Positions 14,820-23,744 of a stretch of DNA of 46,750 nt are shown in pieces. Within the stretch, counting starts at the first letter, position 1. Each line of letters starts with the position of its first letter. The notes beneath the pieces were generated by a model. That model was not told the origin of the DNA. It made no database searches and saw only the letters and a program-made list of their open reading frames with translations. The translations under genes and the position numbers were made by a program. Location: positions 1 to 46,750 of the forward strand of contig JAFABG010000043.1 in the NCBI GenBank assembly GCA_023426145.1, given 5' to 3'. The stretch is from Bacteroidota bacterium (GTDB taxonomy: Bacteria; Bacteroidota; Bacteroidia; Bacteroidales; Bacteroidaceae).

Positions 14820-16403
14820 CTATTCATCTGCCTTATATTTTAGAACTATATTAGGGTATATCAACCCATCCGTACACGTAAGCTGCACGAACATAATAAA
14901 GTGGCTAAAGAAATCCGAATTTCGGAGAAAAAACGAAGGCACATATCGAACATGAAATTGAGAATCCGGCAACAATCGAGAGAAGTCAGTCATCAGCATA
15001 AAATTATAACTATCAGACAACCCATCGACAACAACACGATATGATGATTCATTATAAAGTATATTTTTCTTATCAAGATAATCAATATAACTAGACAAAC
15101 TATTTATATTAGGAGCCAACAATAAAGTACCTCGATAAAAAACGGCGTATATTTGTAATGATGGTTCAATAAACCCAGACAACCGATTAAACAAAGTAGT
15201 AAGTGGCAGTTTATATATAGAATATGCCCTATCAGGAGTGTAATGTAGGGTTATGCGGCCGGTCTCATTATCAATCAACTTAGCCGATACCGAACTCACC
15301 CAATAACGCAAGTTCTTTTCAGCTCGTTCAACATCAAACACTGGTATGCTTAACACTTCCGCTTGCCTCCCTGTCGTATCGTTCTCATAAAAAAGGCATG
15401 CAAGCATGTTATTACCTGCATTTTCCATCAAATAAGTAGAGAATATTTTGTTTGAAGATAAGACATCAGCAGCGACAGACATCTCCTTTTTCGTATCGAA
15501 AACATGCTCCAAAGATAATAAAGAGTCCCAATTTACAACAGACTGCCTGCTAAAATAATAAGTTGTTGAAGGCAAATATTCTCCAGGAAAACCTTCAAGA
15601 ACTTGCTGTTTGCTGAGCATATTTATAAATGAAAAACTACTATCAACATCGCGACAAGCTCCAGAAAAATAAATAAAATTTTCTTTCAACTTCATATCAA
15701 ACTTTGTCCATCCCATCAAACCCGTAACTCGAGTAAAAAGAGTCGCGATAGCATTACTTTTATTTGACACTTGCAATTGACGGAAAGCAAGATCAGACGA
15801 TAATGATTTTCCTACTTTATAAACATTAATAACTTCTTCAACTAACTTTATCTGGCAACTAAGAACCAAGAAATCCGGAGTCATGTAACAAGCCAAAAAG
15901 CCTCCATCAATCATCGGATAAATCATAATACTCTCCCCTTTATAAACAAATGCTTTGGGGGGATAGCCCGCTGAAATATACTTTTGAACAAAATTATTTA
16001 CCAATTCTCGATCCCCGGTTCCAAGTCTACAATAAAGAACTTGATTCCGATCGTTATCCGGTTCGTGAAAACTAATAAGTACCTGGCTCATCTCGCGACT
16101 AGAACCATGTGGAGTACCATCAAGAAAAGTATAAAGATATTGCTTTAAATATGAAAAAATTTTAGATATGTGGAGAAAATGATTCTTTTTGCTACAAGCC
16201 AAACCATCTACGTCAGTTACAAACGTAGCAACGTCATCGGTGGCAAATACCGCCGATGCTGACAAAGGCACTAAAGTATAGAGATCAATCTTTTTCCGTT
16301 CTTGCGTAGCTGATAGTTTAAAATAAGAATACAGCGCAAAACCAGAGCACAAAAGCACAACAGAAGAAGTTATCGCTATTTTCACTATCGTACGAAGTTT
16401 CAT
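14820..16403 (-). CDS. Membrane-anchored hypothetical protein, DUF3352-like
   Basis: A 527-residue protein that I do not firmly recognise. Residues about 7-28 (IVKIAITSSVVLLCSGFALYSYF) form an N-terminal membrane anchor, with the rest predicted outside the cytoplasmic membrane. Segments such as LVPLSASAVFATDDV, LACYMTPDFLVLSC and FAVFYRG-like strands recall the DUF3352 type of large periplasmic proteins of Bacteroidetes. No catalytic motif is visible. It is the last gene of the tdh-murB run but has a near-consensus promoter of its own, so it may be expressed independently. The function is unknown. Confidence 0.65.
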   Translation of the reverse strand: MKLRTIVKIAITSSVVLLCSGFALYSYFKLSATQERKKIDLYTLVPLSASAVFATDDVATFVTDVDGLACSKKNHFLHISKIFSYLKQYLYTFLDGTPHGSSREMSQVLISFHEPDNDRNQVLYCRLGTGDRELVNNFVQKYISAGYPPKAFVYKGESIMIYPMIDGGFLACYMTPDFLVLSCQIKLVEEVINVYKVGKSLSSDLAFRQLQVSNKSNAIATLFTRVTGLMGWTKFDMKLKENFIYFSGACRDVDSSFSFINMLSKQQVLEGFPGEYLPSTTYYFSRQSVVNWDSLLSLEHVFDTKKEMSVAADVLSSNKIFSTYLMENAGNNMLACLFYENDTTGRQAEVLSIPVFDVERAEKNLRYWVSSVSAKLIDNETGRITLHYTPDRAYSIYKLPLTTLFNRLSGFIEPSLQIYAVFYRGTLLLAPNINSLSSYIDYLDKKNILYNESSYRVVVDGLSDSYNFMLMTDFSRLLPDSQFHVRYVPSFFLRNSDFFSHFIMFVQLTCTDGLIYPNIVLKYKADE

Positions 16404-16428
16404 AATATTTCTGTTTATCGGCTACCCA

Positions 16429-16458
16429 CAAAAGTAATAAACTCTATAAATAAAACAA
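16429..16458 (-). promoter_or_regulatory. Promoter of the membrane-anchored hypothetical gene
   Basis: On the minus strand TTG (16456-16458), a 19-base spacer and TACTTTTG (16429-16436) match the Bacteroides -33/-7 consensus. The pair sits 26 bases before the ATG and just inside the gap after the MBL hydrolase gene. Confidence 0.65.
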
Positions 16459-16486
16459 AACTTTTACTAAAAAAGATCACCGATAT

Positions 16487-17245
16487 TCAAAAATCGATCA
16501 CCATTCCATCAAATGTAAAATGAATACCTTCTGGAAGTTGTTTTTCCATAGTACTGTGCAGCCCCATATCGTGGCTCATATGAATAAAATAAGTATGCTT
16601 AGCCTGAATACGCCGTGCTACCTCTATTGCTTCCTCAAGATTTTGATGAGTAGGATGTGAAGCTATACGAAGAGCATTAACCACTAACACGTTCAAATCT
16701 TGCAATTGCTGATAGGATGCTTCGGGCATAGTTAACATATCAGTAATATATCCTAATTTACCAATACGATACCCCATAATAGGCAATCGACCATGCATAA
16801 CACGCAACGGAACAATTGGTGTTTTGTTAATAGAAAAGGGTTTTCCAGCTACAATTTCCTGCAAAGGGATATCAGGCACACCTGGGTATTTATGATCCAC
16901 AAAACAATAGGGCATGCGTAAACGCAACGCTTTTGCTACATACTCTTCAGCATAAATAGGAACTGGCCCAAAGCTACAGAACGGACGTAAATCATCTAAT
17001 CCCCCAACATGATCATAATGTTCATGAGTGATAAGAACTCCATCGATCCTTTCAAAAGGAAAGCGTAACACTTGGGTTCGAAAATCAGGTCCACAATCTA
17101 TCAGTATCCGAGCATCATCCGTTTCAACGATTGCTGATGCACGCAAACGAGAATCTTTCGGATCGAGAGAAGTACAAACAGAACAATTGCATCCAATTTG
17201 TGGAACTCCTGTTGAGGTTCCACTACCTAGTATTTTTATTTTCAT
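16487..17245 (-). CDS. MBL-fold metal-dependent hydrolase, PhnP-like
   Basis: A 252-residue metallo-beta-lactamase-fold protein. It starts MKIKILGSGTSTGVPQIGC and has the cysteine cluster GCNCSVC, as in PhnP-type phosphodiesterases. The metal site is THEHYDHVGGLDDLRP, with further ligands in MHGRLPIMGYRIGKLGYITDM and FIHMSHDMG near the C-terminus. PhnP acts on cyclic phosphodiesters, but no phosphonate genes are near, so the substrate here is open. It lies 45 bases downstream of murB in the same direction, which fits co-transcription. Confidence 0.85.
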   Translation of the reverse strand: MKIKILGSGTSTGVPQIGCNCSVCTSLDPKDSRLRASAIVETDDARILIDCGPDFRTQVLRFPFERIDGVLITHEHYDHVGGLDDLRPFCSFGPVPIYAEEYVAKALRLRMPYCFVDHKYPGVPDIPLQEIVAGKPFSINKTPIVPLRVMHGRLPIMGYRIGKLGYITDMLTMPEASYQQLQDLNVLVVNALRIASHPTHQNLEEAIEVARRIQAKHTYFIHMSHDMGLHSTMEKQLPEGIHFTFDGMVIDF

Positions 17246-17290
17246 TGTTTATCTATTTAAAAACGAGAATAATAAAAAGACTATTCTCTA

Positions 17291-18280
17291 TTAAATGAAA
17301 TTCACCTCAGGATAAATTTTTATTCCAAATTTTTCATACACAGAAGCCTTTACAGCCTCAGCCAAACGAATAATATCCTTTCCTGTAGCTCCACCAAGAT
17401 TTACTATAACCAATGCTTGCTTATCATGCACAGCCGCAGGCCCTAAAGACTTACCTTTCCACCCGCACTGTTCAATCAACCATCCTGCCGGAATCTTGAT
17501 CCTCTCTCCTCCTAAATCATAATAAGGGATTTGAGGATACTCACAGGCTAATGATTCAAATTTGTCTAGCGAAACAATTGGATTCATAAAAAAACTCCCA
17601 GCATTCCCTACAACTTTGGGATCAGGCAATTTACTTTCCCGAATTTCAATAATAACTTTACGTAAAAGTGGTAATGAAAGCTCAGGATACTTTTCAATTT
17701 CCCGTTTTATAGCCCCATACCCTATTTTGTAGTCTTCATGTTTGCTAAGCTTAAAATGAACATAAGTTACAAATATTGATTTATTCGTTGACTCTTTGAA
17801 CATGCTACTGCGATAAGCATATTCACATTCATCAACCCTATAAACACGTTTTTCCCCATGAATGTTCACCGTTTCAACAGCAGTTATGATATCTTTAACC
17901 TCCACTCCGTAGGCACCAATATTTTGCACAGCACTCGCCCCTACCTCTCCTGGAATAAGAGACAAGTTTTCCGCTCCATACCAATTATGTTCTACACAAT
18001 AGGCTACAAAATCGTCCCAAATAGCACCAGCACCAACTCTTACAGAAACAAAATCTTCGTCCTCTTGAGTCACCTCGATGCCATTAATAACAGAATGTAG
18101 AACAAGTCCATCGTAATTTTGAGTAAACAAAAGATTACTACCGCCTCCAATATGCAAAAAAGGTGTCACTAGGGCACCTTGAGCTATAAATTCGAGTAAT
18201 TCCTCTACCGAAGCATATTCAAAAAAACGAGTTGAACTCACATCAATGCCAAATGTATTGTGTGATAAAAGAGAGTACAT
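17291..18280 (-). CDS. murB: UDP-N-acetylenolpyruvoylglucosamine reductase
   Basis: A 329-residue FAD enzyme making UDP-N-acetylmuramate for peptidoglycan. It starts with SHNTFGIDVSSTRFFEY. FAD-binding segments are FLHIGGGSNLLFTQNYDGLVL and LSLIPGEVGASAVQNIGAYGVEVKD. Catalytic residues are in YAYRSSMFK (Arg), GNAGSFFMNP (Ser) and the final IYPEVNFI (Glu). The spacing and the long region after YAYRSS match the type I enzyme of E. coli. The gene follows the DUF4348 lipoprotein by 17 bases. Confidence 0.96.
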   Translation of the reverse strand: MYSLLSHNTFGIDVSSTRFFEYASVEELLEFIAQGALVTPFLHIGGGSNLLFTQNYDGLVLHSVINGIEVTQEDEDFVSVRVGAGAIWDDFVAYCVEHNWYGAENLSLIPGEVGASAVQNIGAYGVEVKDIITAVETVNIHGEKRVYRVDECEYAYRSSMFKESTNKSIFVTYVHFKLSKHEDYKIGYGAIKREIEKYPELSLPLLRKVIIEIRESKLPDPKVVGNAGSFFMNPIVSLDKFESLACEYPQIPYYDLGGERIKIPAGWLIEQCGWKGKSLGPAAVHDKQALVIVNLGGATGKDIIRLAEAVKASVYEKFGIKIYPEVNFI

Positions 18281-18297
18281 ATTTTAGTCTTTTTATA

Positions 18298-19146
18298 TTA
18301 AATACTTGTATCTTCGAACTTATACAACTGCCATTCACTCCCCTTACGTCGAAAGTAAAGGATATTAGAGAAGCCATTACCTATACCTTTTAGTGCAAGA
18401 ATTTTAGTAGGCGAGTTATCTTCATTTTTCTGCCCATAATTAATATTCGAAAGTCGATCAGCAGGCAAAGTGGGTTTAAAAGCAAACCACTGATTTAAAT
18501 CCAATGAGGTTTCTAAAATAGAAAAATCGTCATCAGGATCTGTTGTAACAAAAGCTAACGGCTGTTGCACACGTTGACTCTGGAACAAACTATCAGTAGC
18601 AAATCGACTAAAGAATTCCACAAAATCCTCATTTTCATTACGTTCAATAGGACGCAAGTTAATGGCTTCCAACATCCAAGCCCCTTTTACGCGTTCGAAA
18701 TAATATTTCTTCACCATGCGGGTTTTTATAAAGATCCATTCCACTTGAACCGAGGTTAGTGCTGTATCTCCCACCAAGTCCATATCTTCTTCTTTATCAA
18801 ACAACAAGGTATAATAATGCTGTTTGGTAAACAAATCATCATGTTTCCACTTTTGCTCCTTTATACTCGCTTTCACATCCCCATTATAGTAAGGTAACGG
18901 AAATTTCACACGATGACGCTGTAAAGCATCGTCGGAAGCAAAATTGTAAATAAAATCATCGAAAGACTCATCAGCCTCTGTAGGCATAGGTTCTTCGGGC
19001 AATTTCTCCTTGTGAATCGTATCAGTCATATTCTTGATAGAATCCACTTCGTGAGTAATAGATGCAAAAGGATCAATGTGAGCTTTCTTGTTTCCACAGG
19101 AAACAAGAATTACAAGCAACACAATCCCCGCAATTAGTTTTTTCAT
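18298..19146 (-). CDS. DUF4348-type lipoprotein
   Basis: A 282-residue predicted lipoprotein. The N-terminus MKKLIAGIVLLVILVSCGNKK has a lipobox ending in C17, so it is probably anchored in a membrane facing the periplasm. The mature part has two related halves, each with a phrase like ESFDDFIYNFASDDALQRHRV and EDFVEFFSRFATDSLFQSQRV, meaning an internal duplication of about 150 residues. It looks like the DUF4348 family of Bacteroides; the function is unknown. Its ATG overlaps the tdh stop by 4 bases (ATGA), and murB follows directly. Confidence 0.78.
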   Translation of the reverse strand: MKKLIAGIVLLVILVSCGNKKAHIDPFASITHEVDSIKNMTDTIHKEKLPEEPMPTEADESFDDFIYNFASDDALQRHRVKFPLPYYNGDVKASIKEQKWKHDDLFTKQHYYTLLFDKEEDMDLVGDTALTSVQVEWIFIKTRMVKKYYFERVKGAWMLEAINLRPIERNENEDFVEFFSRFATDSLFQSQRVQQPLAFVTTDPDDDFSILETSLDLNQWFAFKPTLPADRLSNINYGQKNEDNSPTKILALKGIGNGFSNILYFRRKGSEWQLYKFEDTSI

Positions 19147-20099
19147 TTCTTTAATTTATCTCTTAATTTTTCAAGCATATCTACCGTCATGCTTTCCAAA
19201 TCATAAGCTGGCTTCCACCCCCATTCCTGACGGGCGCAAGTGTCATCCAGACTATCTGGCCAACTATCGGCAATACCTTGTTTTAAAGGATCAATATCGT
19301 AAATCATTTCAAACGATGGCACATGCTTCTTGATGGCTTTATAAATCGCCTCTGGATCAAAACTCATAGAGGCGATATTGAAAGCGTTGCGATGTACCAA
19401 TTTTTCCGGGTCTGCTTCCATTAGCATTATAGCAGCATTTAAAGCATCCGGCATATACATCATATCCATAAGCGTGCCTTCTTTTATAGGACACACAAAT
19501 TTTTCTCCCCTCACAGCTGAGTAATAGATATCAACAGCATAATCCGTCGTACCTCCCCCCGGAGGGGTTACATTTGAAATAATGCCCGGAAAACGAACTG
19601 CACGTGTGTCAACACCATATTTATTGTAATAATAATCACTCAACAATTCTGTCGCTACTTTAGTTACACCGTACATAGTACGTGGACGCTGAATCGTATC
19701 TTGCGGAGTATTTGTGTGCGGAGTGGTGCACCCAAAAGAACCGATAGAACTAGGAGTGAATACAGCACATCCTTGCTCACGGGCGACTTCTAATACATTC
19801 CACAAACCATCAATCCCTATTTTCCAAGCTAATTTAGGTTTAGACTCTGCCACAACCGAAAGAAGCGCAGCTAAGTTATATATTGTGTCGATGCGATATT
19901 GTTTTACCACCGACTCAATCATTTCTCCATTTGTCACGTCAACGACTGCCGACGGTCCTGACTCTTTCAATTCTCCCTTAGGCTCTGCGCCGGGAATATA
20001 ACCAGCTACGACATTCTCATTTCCGTAGCGTTTACGTAGCTCCATCGTCAACTCAGATCCAATTTGTCCGGTAGCCCCAATGATCAAAATGTGTTTCAT
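19143..20099 (-). CDS. tdh: L-threonine 3-dehydrogenase, SDR (epimerase-like) type
   Basis: A 318-residue NAD-binding protein of the extended short-chain dehydrogenase/epimerase fold. The Rossmann motif is LIIGATGQIGSEL, the active-site Tyr and Lys are in TMYGVTKVATELL, and TPSSIGSFG and VRFPGIIS are typical of the epimerase-type threonine dehydrogenase. It oxidises threonine to 2-amino-3-ketobutyrate, which the kbl product, encoded divergently next door, cleaves to glycine and acetyl-CoA. This neighbour makes the substrate assignment strong compared with an ordinary sugar epimerase. It is the first gene of the leftward run and overlaps the lipoprotein gene by 4 bases. Confidence 0.88.
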   Translation of the reverse strand: MKHILIIGATGQIGSELTMELRKRYGNENVVAGYIPGAEPKGELKESGPSAVVDVTNGEMIESVVKQYRIDTIYNLAALLSVVAESKPKLAWKIGIDGLWNVLEVAREQGCAVFTPSSIGSFGCTTPHTNTPQDTIQRPRTMYGVTKVATELLSDYYYNKYGVDTRAVRFPGIISNVTPPGGGTTDYAVDIYYSAVRGEKFVCPIKEGTLMDMMYMPDALNAAIMLMEADPEKLVHRNAFNIASMSFDPEAIYKAIKKHVPSFEMIYDIDPLKQGIADSWPDSLDDTCARQEWGWKPAYDLESMTVDMLEKLRDKLKK

Positions 20100-20137
20100 T
20101 TTTTATTCTTACTTAAAATACTAAGCTAAACAGTGCG

Positions 20138-20145
20138 CAAAGTAA
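20138..20145 (-). promoter_or_regulatory. Candidate -7 box for tdh
   Basis: TTACTTTG on the minus strand matches seven of eight positions of TAnnTTTG and lies 38-46 bases before the tdh ATG. The divergent kbl gene shares this 136-base region, so joint regulation is possible. Confidence 0.4.
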
Positions 20146-20235
20146 ACACTTTTTTTTCAGATTTAAATCAAAAAGATGTTGTTTATTCCAAGAAAAATCG
20201 TGTCCTTTGCACGATAACCAAATCACTCAAACACT

Positions 20236-21423
20236 ATGTACGGTAAAATAAAAGATTATCTCGGTCAGACCTTGACTGAAATAAAAGAAGCCGGCCTTTA
20301 CAAAGAAGAACGACTTATTGAAAGTGCGCAGCAAGCTGCCATAAAAGTTAAGAATAAAGAGGTTTTAAATTTTTGTGCAAACAACTATTTAGGACTATCC
20401 AATCATCCCCGACTTATTAAGGCCTCTCAAGCCATGATGGAAAAACGGGGATATGGTATGTCATCTGTACGTTTCATCTGCGGTACACAAGACATTCACA
20501 AAGAGCTCGAAGCTGCTATTTCAGATTACTTCCAGACTGAAGATACGATTCTTTATGCTGCCTGTTTCGATGCCAACGGTGGAGTATTCGAACCTCTTTT
20601 ATCGGAAGAAGATGCCATCATTTCAGATTCTTTAAACCATGCATCTATCATCGACGGTGTACGTTTGTGTAAAGCTAAACGTTATCGATATGCAAACGCC
20701 AATATGGCTGAACTTGAACAATGTCTTCAAGAAGCACAAGCTCAACGCTTTCGTATCATAGTTACTGACGGTGTATTCTCAATGGACGGAAATGTAGCCC
20801 CTATAAATCAGATTTGCGATTTAGCTGAAAAGTATGATGCATTAGTAATGGTAGATGAATCACATTCTGCAGGTGTAGTAGGCGCTACAGGACACGGCGT
20901 AAGTGAATTATATCATACTCATGGCCGCGTAGATATCTATACCGGTACACTAGGAAAAGCATTTGGAGGTGCTTTAGGAGGATTCACCACTGGCCGTAAA
21001 GAAATTATTGATTTATTACGTCAACGTAGTCGCCCCTATTTGTTTTCAAACTCATTAGCTCCTGGCATTATCGGTGCTAGTTTGGAAGTCTTTAAAATGC
21101 TTAAAGAAAACAACGATTTACATGACAAGCTGGTTGAAAACGTGAACTATTTCCGTGATCAAATGACTGCAGCCGGATTCGATATCAAGCCAACGCAAAG
21201 TGCCATTTGTGCAGTAATGCTCTATGATGCTAAGCTATCTCAGATCTATGCAGCTCGTATGCAAGAAGAAGGCATTTACGTCACAGGTTTCTATTATCCG
21301 GTAGTACCTAAAGATCAAGCTCGCATCCGTGTTCAGATTTCTGCAGGACATGAGAAAGAACACCTCGACAAATGTATTACTGCATTTATTAAAGTAGGTA
21401 AAGAACTTGGTGTATTAAAATAG
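20236..21423 (+). CDS. kbl: Glycine C-acetyltransferase (2-amino-3-ketobutyrate CoA ligase)
   Basis: A 395-residue PLP enzyme of the alpha-oxoamine synthase family. The PLP lysine is K241 in YTGTLGKAFGGALGG, with the Asp and His of VMVDESHSAG holding the cofactor. FCANNYLGLSNHP near residue 47 is characteristic of the KBL subgroup. It converts 2-amino-3-ketobutyrate and CoA into glycine and acetyl-CoA. The divergent threonine dehydrogenase gene supports this over the related serine palmitoyltransferase, which is also found in Bacteroides. A small membrane protein gene follows 7 bases after the stop. Confidence 0.94.
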   Translation: MYGKIKDYLGQTLTEIKEAGLYKEERLIESAQQAAIKVKNKEVLNFCANNYLGLSNHPRLIKASQAMMEKRGYGMSSVRFICGTQDIHKELEAAISDYFQTEDTILYAACFDANGGVFEPLLSEEDAIISDSLNHASIIDGVRLCKAKRYRYANANMAELEQCLQEAQAQRFRIIVTDGVFSMDGNVAPINQICDLAEKYDALVMVDESHSAGVVGATGHGVSELYHTHGRVDIYTGTLGKAFGGALGGFTTGRKEIIDLLRQRSRPYLFSNSLAPGIIGASLEVFKMLKENNDLHDKLVENVNYFRDQMTAAGFDIKPTQSAICAVMLYDAKLSQIYAARMQEEGIYVTGFYYPVVPKDQARIRVQISAGHEKEHLDKCITAFIKVGKELGVLK

Positions 21424-21430
21424 CAAATAT

Positions 21431-21838
21431 ATGGAAGAACTAACTCTTACGACTCCTGCCCTACTCTTCTCGGCAGTATCACTTATCTTACTGGCCTATA
21501 CCAATCGTTTTCTATCTTACGCACAATTAGTACGTCAACTGCGAGATCGTTACATGGAGAATCCTTCAGATATCACTGTAGCTCAAATTGAGAATTTACG
21601 AAAACGCCTCAATCTGACACGCACTATGCAAGGGTTAGGAATTGCGAGTTTGTTCCTTTGTGTTGTTAGTATGTTCCTAATCTACATCGGACTTCAAGTG
21701 CTTTCTGCGTACGTTTTTGGACTCGCTTTAATCTTATTAATTAGTTCGCTAGGAGTTTCCTTTCGTGAAATACAAATTTCGACGCGTTCATTAGAAATTT
21801 ACTTAGGCACGATGGAAAACGGACATGATAAGCATTGA
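21431..21838 (+). CDS. DUF2721 family membrane protein
   Basis: A 135-residue inner-membrane protein recognised as the DUF2721 family. Three hydrophobic segments are visible: about 6-24 (TPALLFSAVSLILLAYTN), about 72-90 (GLGIASLFLCVVSMFLIYI) and about 92-112 (LQVLSAYVFGLALILLISSLG). A basic loop RQLRDRYMENPSDITVAQIENLRKR links the first two. No functional motif is known to me. It starts 7 bases after kbl, so it is co-transcribed, and it ends at a terminator shared with ferritin. Confidence 0.83.
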   Translation: MEELTLTTPALLFSAVSLILLAYTNRFLSYAQLVRQLRDRYMENPSDITVAQIENLRKRLNLTRTMQGLGIASLFLCVVSMFLIYIGLQVLSAYVFGLALILLISSLGVSFREIQISTRSLEIYLGTMENGHDKH

Positions 21839-21847
21839 AATAATAAA

Positions 21848-21886
21848 GAAAAAGCTGTCTGAGTAATCACTCAAACAGCTTTTTTA
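21848..21886. terminator. Bidirectional terminator between the DUF2721 gene and ferritin
   Basis: AAAAGCTGTCTGAGT pairs with ACTCAAACAGCTTTT around a 4-base loop with one mismatch, followed by a T-run on the plus strand and by A residues on the other side. It lies between convergent genes. Confidence 0.82.
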
Positions 21887-21902
21887 TTATATATGGAATA
21901 TA

Positions 21903-22382
21903 CTAACGTTGTCCCAATTGAGAATCAACGAAGAAAATACCAGTATCACCAGCTTTCTTAAGCTTATCAACAATTCCTTGAGCCGTAGCTTCCTCTTCTA
22001 CTTGCTCACGCACAAAACCCCACAAGAAATCTTGAGTAGCTTTGTCTTTTTCAGCTGCAGCGACATCAACTAGTTTGTCCACTAATGCAGATATATGGCA
22101 TTCATGTTTGTAAGCATGTTCAAAAACTTCAACCGGTGTTCCCCAACCGTTAGGGACAACATCAATCTTATCAACCATAGCAGTTCCACCCCTTTTTACA
22201 ATGTAGCCAGCCATAGCATAAGCATGTTCCAATTCTTCTTGAGATTGTTTCTTCATCCAATGAGCAAAGCCACTGAATCCCTCTTTCTCAAAATAGAAAG
22301 ACATAGCTAAATACAAATTGGAAGACCACATTTCAGCAGTAATCTGCTCATTAATTGCTTTTTGTAATTTTTCTGTAATCAT
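21903..22382 (-). CDS. ftnA: Ferritin
   Basis: A 159-residue non-haem ferritin that oxidises and stores iron in a 24-subunit cage. The four-helix bundle shows LYLAMSFYFEKEGFSGFAHWMKKQSQEELEHAYAM spread over residues 23-58, containing the Glu, Glu and His ligands of the ferroxidase site (EELEH), and the second pair around LWGFVREQVEEEA. Length and motifs match prokaryotic FtnA rather than bacterioferritin, as no haem-binding Met is apparent. It is a single gene, convergent with the kbl operon. No clear Fur or OxyR site was recognised upstream. Confidence 0.94.
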   Translation of the reverse strand: MITEKLQKAINEQITAEMWSSNLYLAMSFYFEKEGFSGFAHWMKKQSQEELEHAYAMAGYIVKRGGTAMVDKIDVVPNGWGTPVEVFEHAYKHECHISALVDKLVDVAAAEKDKATQDFLWGFVREQVEEEATAQGIVDKLKKAGDTGIFFVDSQLGQR

Positions 22383-22503
22383 AATCGTATATTTTATTAA
22401 GTAGTTAATGTATAAGCATTTTAAACTCTCTAATTAAGAAAACAAGATTTCCGATCGAATTGTTCTACACAAACAGAAATTTAAATTACATTCACATTTT
22501 TAT

Positions 22504-23664
22504 TTACACTAGTTCGTCAGAAGTATATCCTTTAGGGAGTTCACGACAATTATAACCCGAAGCCATAACTTCGCCATAAGCACCTGCAGAACGAAGAGCA
22601 ACCAAGTCTCCACGCTTTACTGCATTTAAGTCTATAGATTTTCCGAAAACATCTGACGATTCACAAATCGGTCCAACAACATCATAAGCCTCTATGGGTT
22701 CCTCTGAAGTAATATTCTCCATCTTATGATATGCTTGGTATAATGCAGGGCGGATCAAATCTGTCATACCCGCATCTAAGATTGCAAATTTTTTCTTAGC
22801 CCCTTGCTTCACATACAATACCTTAGAGATCAATGATCCACACTGTCCAACAATGGCACGTCCCAACTCAAAATGCAATGTTTGATAAGAACGCAGTTTT
22901 AATTGCCCAGCATAGGTTGAAAAGTAACTCTTAAAATCTGGAATTGACTGTCGGTTAGGATGGCTGTAATCAATTCCGAGCCCTCCACCGACATTGATGT
23001 GCTCCACTAGAATTCGACGAGCTTCCAGTTTATCTTGCAATTCATTCACACGGTTACACAAAGCGATGAAGTCTCCCATATCTAAAATCTGAGAACCAAT
23101 ATGAAAATGAAGTCCAACAAATTTTACATTTTTCATATCCAAAGCAACATCTATCACTTTGTCCATATCCTGCATGCTTATTCCAAATTTATTTTCAGCC
23201 AAACCTGTAGTGATATTAGCATGTGTATGAGCCCCAACATTTGGATTTATACGGAATGCCACATTAGCTATTTTATTCTTAGCTGCAGCAAGTTCATTGA
23301 TGACTTCCAGTTCAGGAATAGATTCTACATTAAAACAAAAAATGTCATAATCTAATCCAAGATTAATTTCCCAGTCGGCTTTCCCCACACCCGCAAAAAC
23401 AATCTTGTTGGAAGGAATACCAGCACGAATCGCAGCACGGATTTCTCCACCACTCACACAATCAGCTCCCATACCACTTTCACGAATGATAGTAAGAACT
23501 TTTGGATTAGCATTAGCTTTCACCGCATAGTGTACGGAATAGCTGGGGTATTTAGTAACTTCTTGATTAATAGCAGACAATGTATCGCGAAGCACCTTAG
23601 TATCATAATAATAAAAAGGCGTTTGCAATGTACGAAACTTATCGATTGGAAAGATCCCTTTCAT
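22504..23664 (-). CDS. lysA: Diaminopimelate decarboxylase
   Basis: A 386-residue PLP enzyme (fold type III) that makes lysine in the last biosynthetic step. The ATG at 23664 gives MKGIFPIDKFRTLQTPFYYYD, the normal N-terminus; the longer frame to 23733 runs through a terminator. The PLP lysine is K49 in SVHYAVKANANP. Other motifs are FVGLHFHIGSQI, the HINVGGGLGIDY glycine-rich loop and GPICESSDVF with the active-site Cys from the partner subunit. It follows lysC, separated by an 80-base gap with a strong hairpin. Confidence 0.94.
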   Translation of the reverse strand: MKGIFPIDKFRTLQTPFYYYDTKVLRDTLSAINQEVTKYPSYSVHYAVKANANPKVLTIIRESGMGADCVSGGEIRAAIRAGIPSNKIVFAGVGKADWEINLGLDYDIFCFNVESIPELEVINELAAAKNKIANVAFRINPNVGAHTHANITTGLAENKFGISMQDMDKVIDVALDMKNVKFVGLHFHIGSQILDMGDFIALCNRVNELQDKLEARRILVEHINVGGGLGIDYSHPNRQSIPDFKSYFSTYAGQLKLRSYQTLHFELGRAIVGQCGSLISKVLYVKQGAKKKFAILDAGMTDLIRPALYQAYHKMENITSEEPIEAYDVVGPICESSDVFGKSIDLNAVKRGDLVALRSAGAYGEVMASGYNCRELPKGYTSDELV

Positions 23665-23696
23665 AATTCGAAAACTTAATTTGATTAGTAAGAAAA

Positions 23697-23728
23697 GAGC
23701 GCTTTTATCAACATTGGTAAAAGCGCTC
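23697..23728 (-). terminator. Hairpin terminator between lysC and lysA
   Basis: GAGCGCTTTTA (23697-23707) and TAAAAGCGCTC (23718-23728) form a perfect 11-bp stem with a 10-base loop, 17 bases after the lysC stop. On the minus strand it is followed by TTTTCTT. It would limit read-through from lysC into lysA. Confidence 0.82.
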
Positions 23729-23744
23729 TCCATTATTTGTTATA

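Noticed and set aside
23665..23733. Longer start for lysA
   Set aside because: It reads through the lysC terminator hairpin; ATG at 23664 gives the normal protein.
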